Source: an uncultured Nostoc sp. (GTDB lineage: Bacteria; Cyanobacteriota; Cyanobacteriia; Cyanobacteriales; Nostocaceae). From it: 64,000 bases of DNA. Position 1 is the stretch's first letter; every line of letters begins with the position of its first letter. The translations under genes and the position numbers were made by a program. Positions 27,934-37,185 of the stretch are shown in pieces. Where the stretch lies: the NCBI RefSeq assembly GCF_937863485.1, contig NZ_CALMFY010000216.1, forward strand, positions 1 through 64,000, in the 5' to 3' direction. The notes beneath the pieces are model-generated. The model saw only the letters and a program-made list of their open reading frames with translations. It was not told the origin of the DNA and did no database searches.

Positions 27934-28605
27934 ATTTTGAAAAAATCTTCATTTTTTTCTTCTTGTAGTCAAACATTCAAGTGCTAACTTCGCTTTTTTG
28001 CTATCAGCATCCTCATGAAAACAGTGCAGTGGCAAATCCCCACTGTCAACAACTGTCTGTGGACTCATAACCCTATCAATAAATAAAAATAGAGGTCATG
28101 TTATGATATTCCTATCAATCTGTTCCCCAGGGTAAATTGAAGTGTCTTTGGGTACATTTGACACTCGTAATCTTTTTTAACAATTCGCCTATTGGTATTT
28201 TACATTACCGCAGCGTGTGCGTTGTTAACCTACCCATCGGGAAGCCGCCCAAAGGGCTTGTTGTGAGAAGTCGCTACCCTCAGGGAAATCGACGAAAGCG
28301 ACTACGCCTATAAAGCAGTAATGCTACCCTGGCGATTGGCAAGTCCTACGACAGTGCGCGGACGAGACGCCTAAACCACGGAAAGCTGCCTCGCGTCTAG
28401 TGAGTGGCAAACTCCTCTTGTAGCCAAGTTTTATCTTAACATATCTTATGGGAGGTTTGATGCCAATTTCCATCTAAGGAAGGAGGCAGGAAACCGACTA
28501 TCATAAAACACATTTGACTAGTTAATGAGAAGTCAAGAGTCAAGGGTCATATAGTCAATAGTCAAAAAATTGTGGACTCTGGACTTTGCGAGGCGGATTA
28601 AAGAC
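27934..28605. other. Gene-free stretch between rimO and btpA
   Basis: No credible coding frame. From about 28190 to 28420 it is clearly richer in G and C than the flanks, with several short self-complementary runs such as GAAGTCGC/GCGACT and CCCTCAGGG. This could be a small dispersed repeat or a structured RNA; I could not match it to a known RNA family. Heptamer repeats of the AGTCAAG type are at 28530-28566. The btpA promoter should be in the right end. Confidence 0.55.
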
Positions 28606-29454
28606 GTGGACTTATATCAACTATTTAAAACTCGCTCACCGATTATTGGCGTGGTTCACCTACTACCACTGCCGACCTCACCTCGTTGGGGAGGTAGCCT
28701 AAAAACGGTGATTGACCGCGCCGAACAAGAAGCCGCAGCCTTGGCAAGCGGAGGGGTTGACGGACTGATCGTGGAGAATTTTTTCGATGCGCCGTTTACC
28801 AAAAACCAAGTTGATCCAGTGGTTGTGAGTGCGATGACCATTGTGGTGCAGCGGATACAAAATTTAGTGCCTTTGCCTATAGGCTTAAATGTTTTGCGAA
28901 ACGACGCCAAAAGTGCAATGGCGATCGCTAGCTGTGTACAAGCGCAATTCATCCGTGTCAACGTTCTCACAGGGGTGATGGCAACCGACCAGGGATTAAT
29001 TGAGGGAGAAGCCTATCAACTACTCCGCTATCGACGGGAGTTAGGCTCTGATGTTAAAATCCTGGCCGATGTGTTGGTGAAGCACGCCCGTCCTTTGAGT
29101 TCTCCAAATCTCACAGTCGCCGTGAAAGACACCATTGAAAGGGGTTTAGCAGACGGGGTGATTTTGTCAGGCTGGGCTACTGGTAGCCCTCCTAACTTAG
29201 AAGATTTGGAACTAGCTTGTGATGCAGCATCTGGCACGCCAGTGTTCATCGGTAGTGGGGCCAATTGGGAAAATATTGATACATTGATGCAGTCAGCAGA
29301 TGGTGTAATAGTTTCCAGTTCCCTGAAACGTCACGGACGCATAGAGCAACCAATAGACCCAATTCGCGTCAGCCAATTTGTAGAAGCCGCACGTCACAAT
29401 TGGAACTCCAAAAATGAAAGCAAATCAGCAGAACAAGTGAAGTTACATTCTTAG
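28606..29454 (+). CDS. btpA: BtpA family protein (photosystem I biogenesis)
   Basis: About 282 residues from the GTG at 28606 (MDLYQLFKTRSPIIG), which fits the family start; the frame is open from a TTG at 28570. In Synechocystis BtpA is a thylakoid-peripheral protein needed for stable photosystem I reaction-centre proteins. TIM-barrel-like fold: GVVHLLPLPTSPRWGG, VDGLIVENFFDAPF, PLPIGLNVLRND, then VILSGWATGSPPNLEDLELA and FIGSGANWENI. Family length is normal. It is a single plus-strand gene flanked by short repeats. Confidence 0.92.
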   Translation: MDLYQLFKTRSPIIGVVHLLPLPTSPRWGGSLKTVIDRAEQEAAALASGGVDGLIVENFFDAPFTKNQVDPVVVSAMTIVVQRIQNLVPLPIGLNVLRNDAKSAMAIASCVQAQFIRVNVLTGVMATDQGLIEGEAYQLLRYRRELGSDVKILADVLVKHARPLSSPNLTVAVKDTIERGLADGVILSGWATGSPPNLEDLELACDAASGTPVFIGSGANWENIDTLMQSADGVIVSSSLKRHGRIEQPIDPIRVSQFVEAARHNWNSKNESKSAEQVKLHS

Positions 29455-29460
29455 GGAGTG

Positions 29461-29575
29461 GCGAAAGAGAGTTAGGAGTTAGGAGTTATGAGTTATCAGT
29501 TTTAAATTAATTGTTCCTAACTCCTTATTCTTAACTTTTCACTCCTTACTCTTAACTCTTAACTCCTAACTTTTA
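29461..29575. repeat. Short tandem repeats between btpA and the VKOR gene
   Basis: Units of GTTAGGA on one side and CTCCTAA/TCTTAAC on the other make both direct tandem and loosely inverted repeats. Such a stretch could fold as RNA, but it is the standard short repeat class of this genome. No gene. Confidence 0.7.
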
Positions 29576-29602
29576 CCAATCCTCAATCCCCAATAGCAGT
29601 TT

Positions 29603-30592
29603 ATGATTCGCCGCCGTTCTACTCCTTGGATTCATAGATGGTCGCGGCCATTGATTGCCGCGATCGCTGGATGTGGTGCTCTGACAACAGGTTATCTCAC
29701 CATAGAAAAGTTAACAGGAAACAGTGCAGCTTGTGTGGCACAGGCTGGTGTCAAAGGCTGTAATGATGTGCTTTCCAGTGCTTGGGCAACAGTTTTTGGT
29801 CAGCCATTAGCCTTGTTTGGGTTTTTGGCATACACCAGTATGGTAGTACTGGCTTTGGCTCCCTTGGCAGTTAACCGAGAGCAAAATAATCAGCCGCGCT
29901 CAAATTTAGAAAACTTGACCTGGTTGCTGCTGCTGGCTGGAGCGATCGCTATGTCTGTCTTTAGTGGCTACTTAATGTACCTGCTGGCATTTCAAATCAA
30001 AGCCACTTGTCCCTACTGTATTGGTTCAGCTTTGTTTTCTCTGAGTCTTTTGGTACTGACAATCATCGGTCGGACTTGGGAGGATATTGGGCAAATCTTC
30101 TTTACCGCCATTATTGTGGGGATGGTAACGCTGATTGGGACTTTAGGCGTCTATGCTGGCGTGAATCCAGTAGCTGATAACCCAGTTGAATCAACTTCTG
30201 GACAACCTGTAAAAATTTCCTTTGATCCCAACAAGAAGGAACCTAAACCTGGAGTTGGTTGGGAAATTACCACTACTTCTGGTGAGGCAGAAATTCAGCT
30301 GGCGCGTCACTTGACAAACATCGGTGCTAAAGAATATGTTGCTTGGTGGTGTCCCCATTGCCACGAACAAAAGCTGATCTTTGGCCAAGAAGCTTACAAG
30401 GAAATTGCTAAGGTTGAGTGTGCTTCTGCCAATAATCCAAACGTGATAGCGGACGAGTGTAAAGCTGCAAAAATTGAAGGCTTCCCCACTTGGATCATCA
30501 ATGGTACAAGGTATAGCGCAGTCCAAAACTTAGAGGAACTGGCGAAAGTTTCTGGTTACACAGGCCCCCGTAACTTCAAGTATTTCAAGTAA
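29603..30592 (+). CDS. Vitamin K epoxide reductase / thioredoxin-like fusion
   Basis: 329 residues. The N-terminal VKOR domain (about 1-170) has four or more membrane helices, a loop Cys pair (SAACVAQAGVKGCNDVLSS) and the quinone-side CPYC (near residue 137). The C-terminal thioredoxin-like domain (about 210-329) has WWCPHCHEQ as CxxC. Together they oxidise protein thiols and pass electrons to phylloquinone or plastoquinone, forming disulfides in the lumen or periplasm. The fusion is standard in cyanobacteria and plant LTO1, which is needed for photosystem assembly. A hairpin terminator follows. Confidence 0.93.
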   Translation: MIRRRSTPWIHRWSRPLIAAIAGCGALTTGYLTIEKLTGNSAACVAQAGVKGCNDVLSSAWATVFGQPLALFGFLAYTSMVVLALAPLAVNREQNNQPRSNLENLTWLLLLAGAIAMSVFSGYLMYLLAFQIKATCPYCIGSALFSLSLLVLTIIGRTWEDIGQIFFTAIIVGMVTLIGTLGVYAGVNPVADNPVESTSGQPVKISFDPNKKEPKPGVGWEITTTSGEAEIQLARHLTNIGAKEYVAWWCPHCHEQKLIFGQEAYKEIAKVECASANNPNVIADECKAAKIEGFPTWIINGTRYSAVQNLEELAKVSGYTGPRNFKYFK

Positions 30593-30649
30593 TTGCCTTG
30601 AGGAAGCCTGCACCGACCTAGCGGTACCATGTAGTTCGCACCCTATAGT

Positions 30650-30700
30650 CAACTGGATGAATACAGCAAAGTTTGTTTCCAGTTGGCTTTTTTATTTTTG
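30650..30700 (+). terminator. Rho-independent terminator after the VKOR fusion gene
   Basis: CAACTGGA (30650-30657) pairs with TCCAGTTG (30678-30685), an 8-bp stem with a 20-base loop, followed by GCTTTTTTATTTTTGG. The T-run is on the plus strand, matching the direction of the VKOR gene that ends at 30592. Confidence 0.8.
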
Positions 30701-30771
30701 GTAATAGACAAGAGGTGTTGTCCAATACGCTTTTTCCTAATTTTCCAGCGGCTTTTATCCGTAAACACCTT

Positions 30772-30950
30772 AGCTCGACTTTATCCAAAATGAGCACCTA
30801 AGTTTTCTTTATCCGGCAAAAACCCTAGCTTTTTAGCACAAACTTTTTCCATGTCATTAGTTATCGTTGAACTTCATAAAGTAAAACTACTGTCCCACAA
30901 AGGTTTCACCTTCAGCGTTGATGTTTTCAAAAAATGGATAAAGTCGAGCT
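30772..30950. repeat. Long inverted repeat, possible element remnant
   Basis: AGCTCGACTTTATCCA (30772-30787) and its exact reverse complement TGGATAAAGTCGAGCT (30935-30950) bound 179 bp with no gene of credible length. A related piece (CTTTTATCCG / CTTTATCCGG) recurs on the left flank and inside. It may be the remains of a transposable element or a MITE. It lies just before the diguanylate cyclase gene. Confidence 0.7.
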
Positions 30951-31027
30951 TAGAGGTTGTTTGAAAAGTAACGTTATTAACATTAGCACCTCTATCCGTC
31001 AATTAGTTCTTGACAGACTACTAGGTA

Positions 31028-33229
31028 ATGGGAATGAATCAGCAGCTAGGCAAGCATTGTGTGAAGTTAATCTTTGGATTGAAACAATCGCTTCGTCGAG
31101 GACACAGGGAGTTAATTACTGCCGCTATCGTTGCAGTCTGCGTCCTACTTTTGCACTCCATCGGATTATTGCAATCTTTGGAGTTAGCAGCTTTGGATCA
31201 ATTTTTTCGCTTACGTCCAAATGAACCGCCAGAAGATCGTATTACTATCGTAGTAATTGATGAGGCTTATTTAAACGAAGTAGGTTGGCCGATTCCAGAT
31301 ACAAATATTGCCCAACTGTTGCAAAAATTAAACGTCCACAAACCCCGTGCTATTGGCTTAGATATCTACCGAAATTTGCCAGTAAAGCCTGTTAATCAAG
31401 AACTGCCTAATGCTTATAAGTCAATGCCCAACTTGATTGGTATTGAACAACTAGCAAATGACAAAAACGTTAGTGTTTTACCTCCACTGGGATTAAATCA
31501 AAATCAAGTGGGCTTTAACAACGTGCTGTATGACTCTGATGTTAAAGTCCGTCGCAGCTTGTTGTATTGGCACGTTGATAATCAGGTACACGAAAGTTTT
31601 GCCCTGAAGTTGGCTAAATTGTATTTAAAGTCAGAAAATATTACTCCCAGCAAAGCAAAAAGCAACCCTGAGTATTTGCAATTGGGTAAGGCAGTATTTA
31701 CTCGTTTTCAGGCTAATGATGGTGGTTATGTGGGAGCTGATGCTGGAGGCTACCAAATTTTGACCAATTTTCCCAAACCCAAATGTCAAAGTTCATGTGG
31801 AGAATTTGATAGTTTTCGCCAGGTATCGATGAAAGATGTACTGGCAGATAAAGTCGAAGAAAACTTAATTAAAGATCGGATTATACTCATTGGCTCCATT
31901 GCACCCAGTCTTCAAGATTTTGTATTTATTCCTTACTCCAGCAGTCTGAGGGGGACGGCAAAGCCTGTACCTGGTATTCAACTACAAGCTTATTTTATTA
32001 GTGAGTTAATCTCCGCTGCTCTGCAAGGACGACCCTTACTCAAAGTCTGGCCTGACTTAGTGGAAAATTTGTGGATTTTTATCTGGTCTTATCTGGGAGC
32101 CGTGACGACATGGCGGATACGACACGCAACTAGGAACCTGATCAGTATCCTAGTTTCTTGTTTTGTATTAAGCCTGAGTGCGTACGTTGCTTTCTTGTAT
32201 GGGTGGTGGATACCGATTATTCCCTCACTGTTTAGCTTTGGTAGTTCAGCTATTTGGATAACCAGTCATATTGCCCACATGCAGGAAGAGTGGAAACGTT
32301 CCAAAGAATTTTTGTATCACGTAATCAACACAATTTCTGATCCAATTTTTGTGAAAAATGAACAACATCAGTGGATTGTTTTAAATGAGGCATATTGTCG
32401 ATTTATCGGTTATTCAAATAACTTATTAATTGAAAAGTCAGACTATGACTTTTTGCCGAAACATGAAGCCGATGTGTTTCGACGACACGATGATCTTGTT
32501 TTCGAGACTCAGCAACCCCAGGAGCATGAAGAAGAATTTACGAATGCAGATGGTCAGACTCATAAAATCGCCACTAAGCGATCGCTTCACAAAGATGCAG
32601 CTGGCAATTTATTTTTAGTTGGGGTCATCCGAGATATTACTCAGCACAAGCTCACAGAGCAACGTCTCAAGTGTACCGCTGCTGAACTATCCCGCTCTAA
32701 CGATGAATTCAAACTCAAAGAAGACCATTTGCGTTACTTAGCAAATCACGACCCGCTCACTGGTCTATCCAATCGCAAATTTTTTGCCGAACAACTTTAC
32801 AAGTCATTACACGGGGCGCAAGACGACAACTTGTTGCTGGGAGTGCTGTTTATTGATTTAGATGGCTTTAAGCAAGTCAATGATACTCTGGGGCACGAGA
32901 CAGGCGATCGCTTGCTAATGACTATCGCTGAACGACTCAGCAAATCTTTACGCGCTAGTGATACAGTTTCTCGTTTGGGTGGCGATGAATTTACTGTAAT
33001 TTTACGGGCAATTCCTAATGTCCAAATAGCTGCTAAAGTCGCTGAAAAAATTTTAAGCAATATTATCAAGCCAATTGTTGTAGACGGCGATGCAATCCGA
33101 ATCTCTGCCAGTATTGGCATTAGTGTCTACCCATACAACAGTCAAGACAGTGAAACTTTGATGAAACAAGCAGATGCAGCAATGTATCGTGCCAAGCGCC
33201 TGGGTAAAAATCGCTACGAGTTTGCTTAA
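31028..33229 (+). CDS. CHASE2-PAS diguanylate cyclase
   Basis: 733-residue membrane sensor that makes cyclic di-GMP. Order: an N-terminal membrane helix (about 28-48), a periplasmic CHASE2 sensor (about 50-335), three membrane helices (about 345-420), a PAS domain (about 435-545) and a GGDEF domain (about 570-733). The active-site loop GGDEF is at about 651-655. Five residues before it RASD matches the RxxD inhibitory site, so product feedback is likely. No EAL domain is present, so it should only synthesise. Start MGMNQQ could also be the second ATG (two codons on). The ligand is unknown. Confidence 0.92.
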   Translation: MGMNQQLGKHCVKLIFGLKQSLRRGHRELITAAIVAVCVLLLHSIGLLQSLELAALDQFFRLRPNEPPEDRITIVVIDEAYLNEVGWPIPDTNIAQLLQKLNVHKPRAIGLDIYRNLPVKPVNQELPNAYKSMPNLIGIEQLANDKNVSVLPPLGLNQNQVGFNNVLYDSDVKVRRSLLYWHVDNQVHESFALKLAKLYLKSENITPSKAKSNPEYLQLGKAVFTRFQANDGGYVGADAGGYQILTNFPKPKCQSSCGEFDSFRQVSMKDVLADKVEENLIKDRIILIGSIAPSLQDFVFIPYSSSLRGTAKPVPGIQLQAYFISELISAALQGRPLLKVWPDLVENLWIFIWSYLGAVTTWRIRHATRNLISILVSCFVLSLSAYVAFLYGWWIPIIPSLFSFGSSAIWITSHIAHMQEEWKRSKEFLYHVINTISDPIFVKNEQHQWIVLNEAYCRFIGYSNNLLIEKSDYDFLPKHEADVFRRHDDLVFETQQPQEHEEEFTNADGQTHKIATKRSLHKDAAGNLFLVGVIRDITQHKLTEQRLKCTAAELSRSNDEFKLKEDHLRYLANHDPLTGLSNRKFFAEQLYKSLHGAQDDNLLLGVLFIDLDGFKQVNDTLGHETGDRLLMTIAERLSKSLRASDTVSRLGGDEFTVILRAIPNVQIAAKVAEKILSNIIKPIVVDGDAIRISASIGISVYPYNSQDSETLMKQADAAMYRAKRLGKNRYEFA

Positions 33230-33968
33230 TTAGTCAAGAGTCAAGCCTCCAGACTTTTCTCACTTTAGTCAATATTTTTACCCTAAAATTAGGAATGTGG
33301 ACTTGAAACACGTTCAAGGCACTGTCTTGAAAAACCATTGTGTATATGCCTAGAGGTGGCTTTTTAGGCAATATAGAGACCTAGCAAGGCTTTTGACTAA
33401 ACCTAAGAACATAGGTAGGAAAGGAATTAGTCATCAAAGGTAATTAGGAAACTATCTTAATTTTAAAAGTATTTTTACTTTCAATAAATATACTTATATT
33501 TACTCGGTTTATTACGGTATTTTATAGTTCAAACGTTTTTAAAATTTTTGTTATCTGGGAATTTTGTTGTTTTATCTTTACTGTAATTAAATTTAACCTA
33601 CTACAAAAAAATAAGTATTTTTTGAGATTTTTATGAGCTTCATTTTTTAAAAAACATAGTGTTTATACTGATGAACATAAAGATACTATTAATAAAATAG
33701 TGATTTAGGCGAAATTTTGATCGGATTTATCAACATATCTAACTTTCGACTGATGTGAAAACAGCATCTTTAAGAATACCAATTAAGTATCAAAACTATT
33801 TAATACCAGCAGATTAATCTTTAACTACAAGTAGATACCACCATGACTTGTACACTAACTGTAAGAATTTAATAAATTTGAAATCTTTTTACAAAAAAGT
33901 AAGTAAATATACGATCGTCCATAAAAAATACGTTTTGAAATTAAAAATTAGTAATTTTACTGAAATTT
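33230..33968. other. AT-rich gene-free stretch
   Basis: 740 bp without a credible gene. It is very AT-rich from 33440 on. The left end (33300-33430) has modest self-complementarity (GCCTAGAGGTGGC/TTTTTAGGC and CCTAAGAACATAGG), perhaps a terminator for the cyclase gene or a weak structured RNA. I see no promoter I would defend. The next frame starts at 33969. Confidence 0.55.
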
Positions 33969-34205
33969 ATGAAAACTAACTTCCGAATTACAAAGTTTAT
34001 CGTATTGTGCATAAGTGCTTATATCCTACTACCTAAAATTGCCACTTACACATGTATCTTCAGCAGTGCAAGTGCTAATACTTTGCCCACTACTAGCAGC
34101 AAAGCTTTAATCGCTCCCAAGGTCAATTCTCAAAATTTAAAAGACATATATATCCCACCAAATTATGGTGGTCCCGACAGTCAGCATGGTAGCGGGACTC
34201 GCTGA
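33969..34205 (+). pseudogene. Probable truncated secreted DUF928-like protein
   Basis: 78 residues: a signal peptide (KFIVLCISAYILLPKIATYT, with likely cleavage near the Ala-Asn after SASA), a polar stretch, then IPPNYGGPDSQHGSGTR and a stop. That final motif resembles the conserved start of cyanobacterial DUF928 secreted proteins (PP-x-R/N-G-P...G-GTR), where another 150-200 residues would normally follow. Here the sequence turns into short repeats (AGTCAAA units) straight after the stop. I read it as a gene cut off by repeat insertion or deletion. A genuine short peptide is possible. Confidence 0.5.
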
Positions 34206-34260
34206 TAGCAATAGCGCTAGCGAGTTATCGAGCATGGGGGGACTAGTACCGCAAAGCGGA

Positions 34261-34290
34261 AGTCAAAAGTCAAAAGTCAAAAGTCAAAAG
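34261..34290. repeat. AGTCAAA heptamer tandem repeat
   Basis: Four perfect head-to-tail copies of AGTCAAA followed by AG. It begins about 55 bp after the end of the truncated frame at 33969-34205. This is a typical cyanobacterial short tandem repeat. Confidence 0.92.
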
Positions 34291-34435
34291 TATTATAAAA
34301 TAAGCTCTTTAGGGCTTTTCAATGGGTTGTTTATTTCCGCCGCGCTGTACTAGTAGTAATGATGTAGGAACGTCACCCGTCCCTGGCGCAGCGACCACAG
34401 GATAAGGAATTAAAAGCCTGTTATGAAAACTACAA

Positions 34436-36112
34436 TCAAGACAATAGTGGAGATTTCCACCAATGATGTGTTTGTACAAGTGTGTGAACTTGCCAATTTG
34501 GGTCTGGTTGAGGATAATCTAAACGGTAGTGTCCGCCTCGGCTTTCGGTTCTAAAAACAGCACTTTTGAGAATTAAATCAGCCACATCTAATAAATTGCG
34601 GGTTTCTGCCCAAAGTCCTAATTGCCGTTCAACATCTGGTAAGTCAAAACTAGCTGGTTCTGCGGGACGTAAAGCAAGCAAGAATTGACTTAAATGCAAA
34701 GCCGCGAAATCTTGCTGCCAAGATTCAATAGTGGCGATCGCAGTTTCCAACCGTGATTGCTCCCGACAAATACCAGCACTTTCCCACACTAGACGTGGTA
34801 ACTTTTCCCTGAGTGCTTCTAGCTGTGCTTGCTGGATGTGCCACTCACTAGCATCAGGACTAAATTTCCGTAATGGCAGCACTGGTGTTTCTGACGGCAG
34901 CCCAATATTTTCCAACTCAATTTGGCCCATCTGGGCCCCAAATACAATACATTCCAGTAGGGAATTACTGGCAAGGCGATTTGCCCCATGTACCCCGGTA
35001 CTAGCGGTTTCACCCACCGCGTACAAACTCTTAATATTCGTGCGATTCATCAGATCCGCGACAATCCCGCCCATCCAGTAATGGGCAGCAGGGGCCACAG
35101 GAATTGGTTCATGGAAGACATTAATCCCCCAATGCTGACAAACTTTGATAATGTTGGGAAAGCGGTGACGAATCTTGTCAACGGGTATGGGGCGCATATC
35201 CAACCATACATGGGCAGTCGCCAGATCAACGGCGGTACGTTGTAAATGGCTGAAAATTGCTCTACTGACCACATCTCTGGGTGCGAGTTCACCCGCTGGG
35301 TGATAGTCAAAGGCAAAACGCCGCCCTTCGTTATCGACAAGGTGCGCCCCCTCGCCGCGTACAGCTTCGCTAATCAGAAAGCGATCGGCACCAGGTTTAG
35401 TCAGGGCAGTGGGGTGAAATTGCACAAATTCCAAATCGCGGAGGATCGCCCCAGCCCGAGCTGCGATCGCTACCCCATCACCCGTACTCACAGCCGGGTT
35501 AGTGGTTTGGGCAAATACCTGACCGCCGCCGCCAGTTGCCAATACCACAGCACCAGCTCTTACCCATGTGATTTCACCTTGATAAAACAGGCTTATTCCC
35601 TGACAGCGACCACTTTCGGGTTCGAGCCACAAACTTAAAGCCAAAGCTTGCTGAATGACTTGAATATTCTGGCGACGTAATACTTGGGCGGTGAGGGTAG
35701 TGGTAACTTCCCTCCCTGTGGTGTCAGCGGCGTGCAAAACGCGGTTGCGAGAATGGGCAGCTTCTAAAGTTAAAGCCAAGGCTTGACCATGACGATCAAA
35801 AGCAACCCCCAAGTTAACTAAAGATTGAATACAGTTCGGGGCAAGTTGGGCGAGAAATTCTACAGCGGTGCGATCGCATAAACCCGCACCTGCCCGGATC
35901 GTATCTTCAATGTGTAGCGTCGGAGAATCTTCCGGCGAAACGGCTGCGGCAATGCCACCTTGCGCCCAATCACTGGCGGACAAAGCAACAGTTTCTTTGG
36001 TAATCAAGCCGACTCGCAAGGAATTTGGTAGACACAGCGCTGTGTATAGTCCAGCCGCACCAGCACCGACTACTAAGACATCAAATTGGCTAGGAATATC
36101 TATCTGAGGCAA
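34436..36112 (-). CDS. nadB: L-aspartate oxidase
   Basis: 558-residue FAD enzyme that oxidises L-aspartate to iminoaspartate, the first step of NAD synthesis. Seen: the FAD-binding VVGAGAAGLYTALCL (about 13-27), SDWAQGGIAA (active-site region), FVQFHPTAL (near 243), LISEAVRGEGAHLVD and PRDVVSRAI (near 292), and GVHGANRLASNSLLE near residue 383. A C-terminal helical domain follows. Length is normal. It is alone on the minus strand, convergent with nothing close. The ATG at 36112 fits the family. Confidence 0.95.
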   Translation of the reverse strand: MPQIDIPSQFDVLVVGAGAAGLYTALCLPNSLRVGLITKETVALSASDWAQGGIAAAVSPEDSPTLHIEDTIRAGAGLCDRTAVEFLAQLAPNCIQSLVNLGVAFDRHGQALALTLEAAHSRNRVLHAADTTGREVTTTLTAQVLRRQNIQVIQQALALSLWLEPESGRCQGISLFYQGEITWVRAGAVVLATGGGGQVFAQTTNPAVSTGDGVAIAARAGAILRDLEFVQFHPTALTKPGADRFLISEAVRGEGAHLVDNEGRRFAFDYHPAGELAPRDVVSRAIFSHLQRTAVDLATAHVWLDMRPIPVDKIRHRFPNIIKVCQHWGINVFHEPIPVAPAAHYWMGGIVADLMNRTNIKSLYAVGETASTGVHGANRLASNSLLECIVFGAQMGQIELENIGLPSETPVLPLRKFSPDASEWHIQQAQLEALREKLPRLVWESAGICREQSRLETAIATIESWQQDFAALHLSQFLLALRPAEPASFDLPDVERQLGLWAETRNLLDVADLILKSAVFRTESRGGHYRLDYPQPDPNWQVHTLVQTHHWWKSPLLS

Positions 36113-36201
36113 GGTAATGGGGGAGTTAGAAGTGAGGAGTGAGGAGTCAGGAGTGAGGAGTTTAGAATTTTTAACTCCTAACTCCTAACTCGTAATCGTA
36201 T

Positions 36202-36226
36202 CCCACTCCCTAGAATCAGGAGTGGG
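36202..36226. terminator. Hairpin between psbU and nadB
   Basis: CCCACTCC (36202-36209) pairs with GGAGTGGG (36219-36226), an 8-bp GC-rich stem with a 9-base loop, 33 bp after the psbU stop. There is no T-run on the psbU strand, so it is a weak or rho-assisted terminator, or an mRNA 3' end protector. Confidence 0.5.
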
Positions 36227-36258
36227 CTGCTATTTGCTACATTGACTGCAACGTGCAG

Positions 36259-36687
36259 TTATCTGTAGATGCCGTTGTTAAAGCGATCGTCTCCCTCGTT
36301 GAAGGCAGGCTCTAGTTCTGTCACGGTGAATTTATCGAAGTTGGCTTGCAGGGTTTCTTTTTGGCGATCGCTCAATCCTGGAAGATCCAATACATCCTCT
36401 ACTTTTTGGTAGGGAGCATTCGTGATGATTTTCTTAGCCAGGGTGGGATAAAGCCCTGGATACTGTTGAAAAGCTCGGACGTTGGTATTATTTAAATCAA
36501 TTTTTTTACCAAATTCCGTTCCTAGTTTAGCGTCTGCCCGATTCTGCCGCTGAATTGCCAGAACTGGGACTTGAGGAAAAGCAAAACTGTTGAAACTAGC
36601 AGCCTGGGCTATCTGAGTTGTTCCCAACCATCCCCAGCAACTAAGTAACAAACTAAACACTGTTAATAAACGCACCAATCCTTTCAC
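36259..36687 (-). CDS. psbU: Photosystem II 12 kDa extrinsic protein
   Basis: 142 residues. PsbU is a lumenal extrinsic subunit that stabilises the oxygen-evolving complex of cyanobacterial photosystem II. A signal peptide spans about residues 1-30 ([24 protein letters not shown]). The mature body has the family segments [40 protein letters not shown] and [20 protein letters not shown], which form the helix-hairpin-helix-like fold. Length is normal. It is monocistronic, with about 500 bp of spacer upstream. Confidence 0.96.
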   Translation of the reverse strand: MKGLVRLLTVFSLLLSCWGWLGTTQIAQAASFNSFAFPQVPVLAIQRQNRADAKLGTEFGKKIDLNNTNVRAFQQYPGLYPTLAKKIITNAPYQKVEDVLDLPGLSDRQKETLQANFDKFTVTELEPAFNEGDDRFNNGIYR

Positions 36688-37185
36688 GATTTTCTACCTC
36701 TTTCCATCAAACAGAAATAAAAGTTTTAAGCTAACAGGCGTCAGCGGTCATTAGTCATTAGTCAGAGCGCCAAAGACAATTAGACTTTGGACAAAACCTG
36801 ATAGCTTAATCAACACAGCAGTCATCAGAAACTAATATACAGCGGATTAATATCCACAATATTTGCCGTTACTGGGTTTGACTCTATTTTTGCCAAAAAT
36901 TTTCATAGTGGTAAGAGTGCCTGCATAGCTGCAATAGTATTCCATCCATGATCCTGGTAGCATTCCCAGCTAAACGAAATCTTTTCGGGGTGGCTGATTC
37001 TACCTCCCAAGCAGACATGAAACCGGGCGATGTCTAATACCGAAAACCCTAGCAAGAAGACTTGATGCTGATCGATTGTTATGTAATATTTCTTAACTAA
37101 TAAATTATCTACAGCATCATTTTTGATGTGCCGTAGATTGGGCTGGAAAAAGTTTCGGTTTTGATATTACCCAATTTTTGAATAT
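36688..37185. other. Spacer upstream of psbU
   Basis: 500 bp with no gene. It must contain the psbU promoter on the minus strand. Near 36990-37030 is a short pairing run (GGGGTGGCTGATTC with TACCTCCC) that could be a small hairpin. I could not identify a known regulatory RNA. Heptamer-type GTCATTAGTCATTAGTCA occurs at 36748-36765. Confidence 0.5.

Noticed and set aside
30934-31224. A 96-residue frame overlapping the start of the diguanylate cyclase gene
   Set aside because: It overlaps the CHASE2 gene in another frame and lacks any conserved motif.
34261-34290. Possible CRISPR-like repetition
   Set aside because: The AGTCAAA copies are direct heptamers with no spacers. None of the repeat tracts in the window has the repeat-spacer pattern.
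34165-34353. A 62-residue plus-strand frame spanning AGTCAAA repeats
   Set aside because: It encodes repeat-derived KSQKSKVKSQK sequence and overlaps the end of a better frame; no family features.
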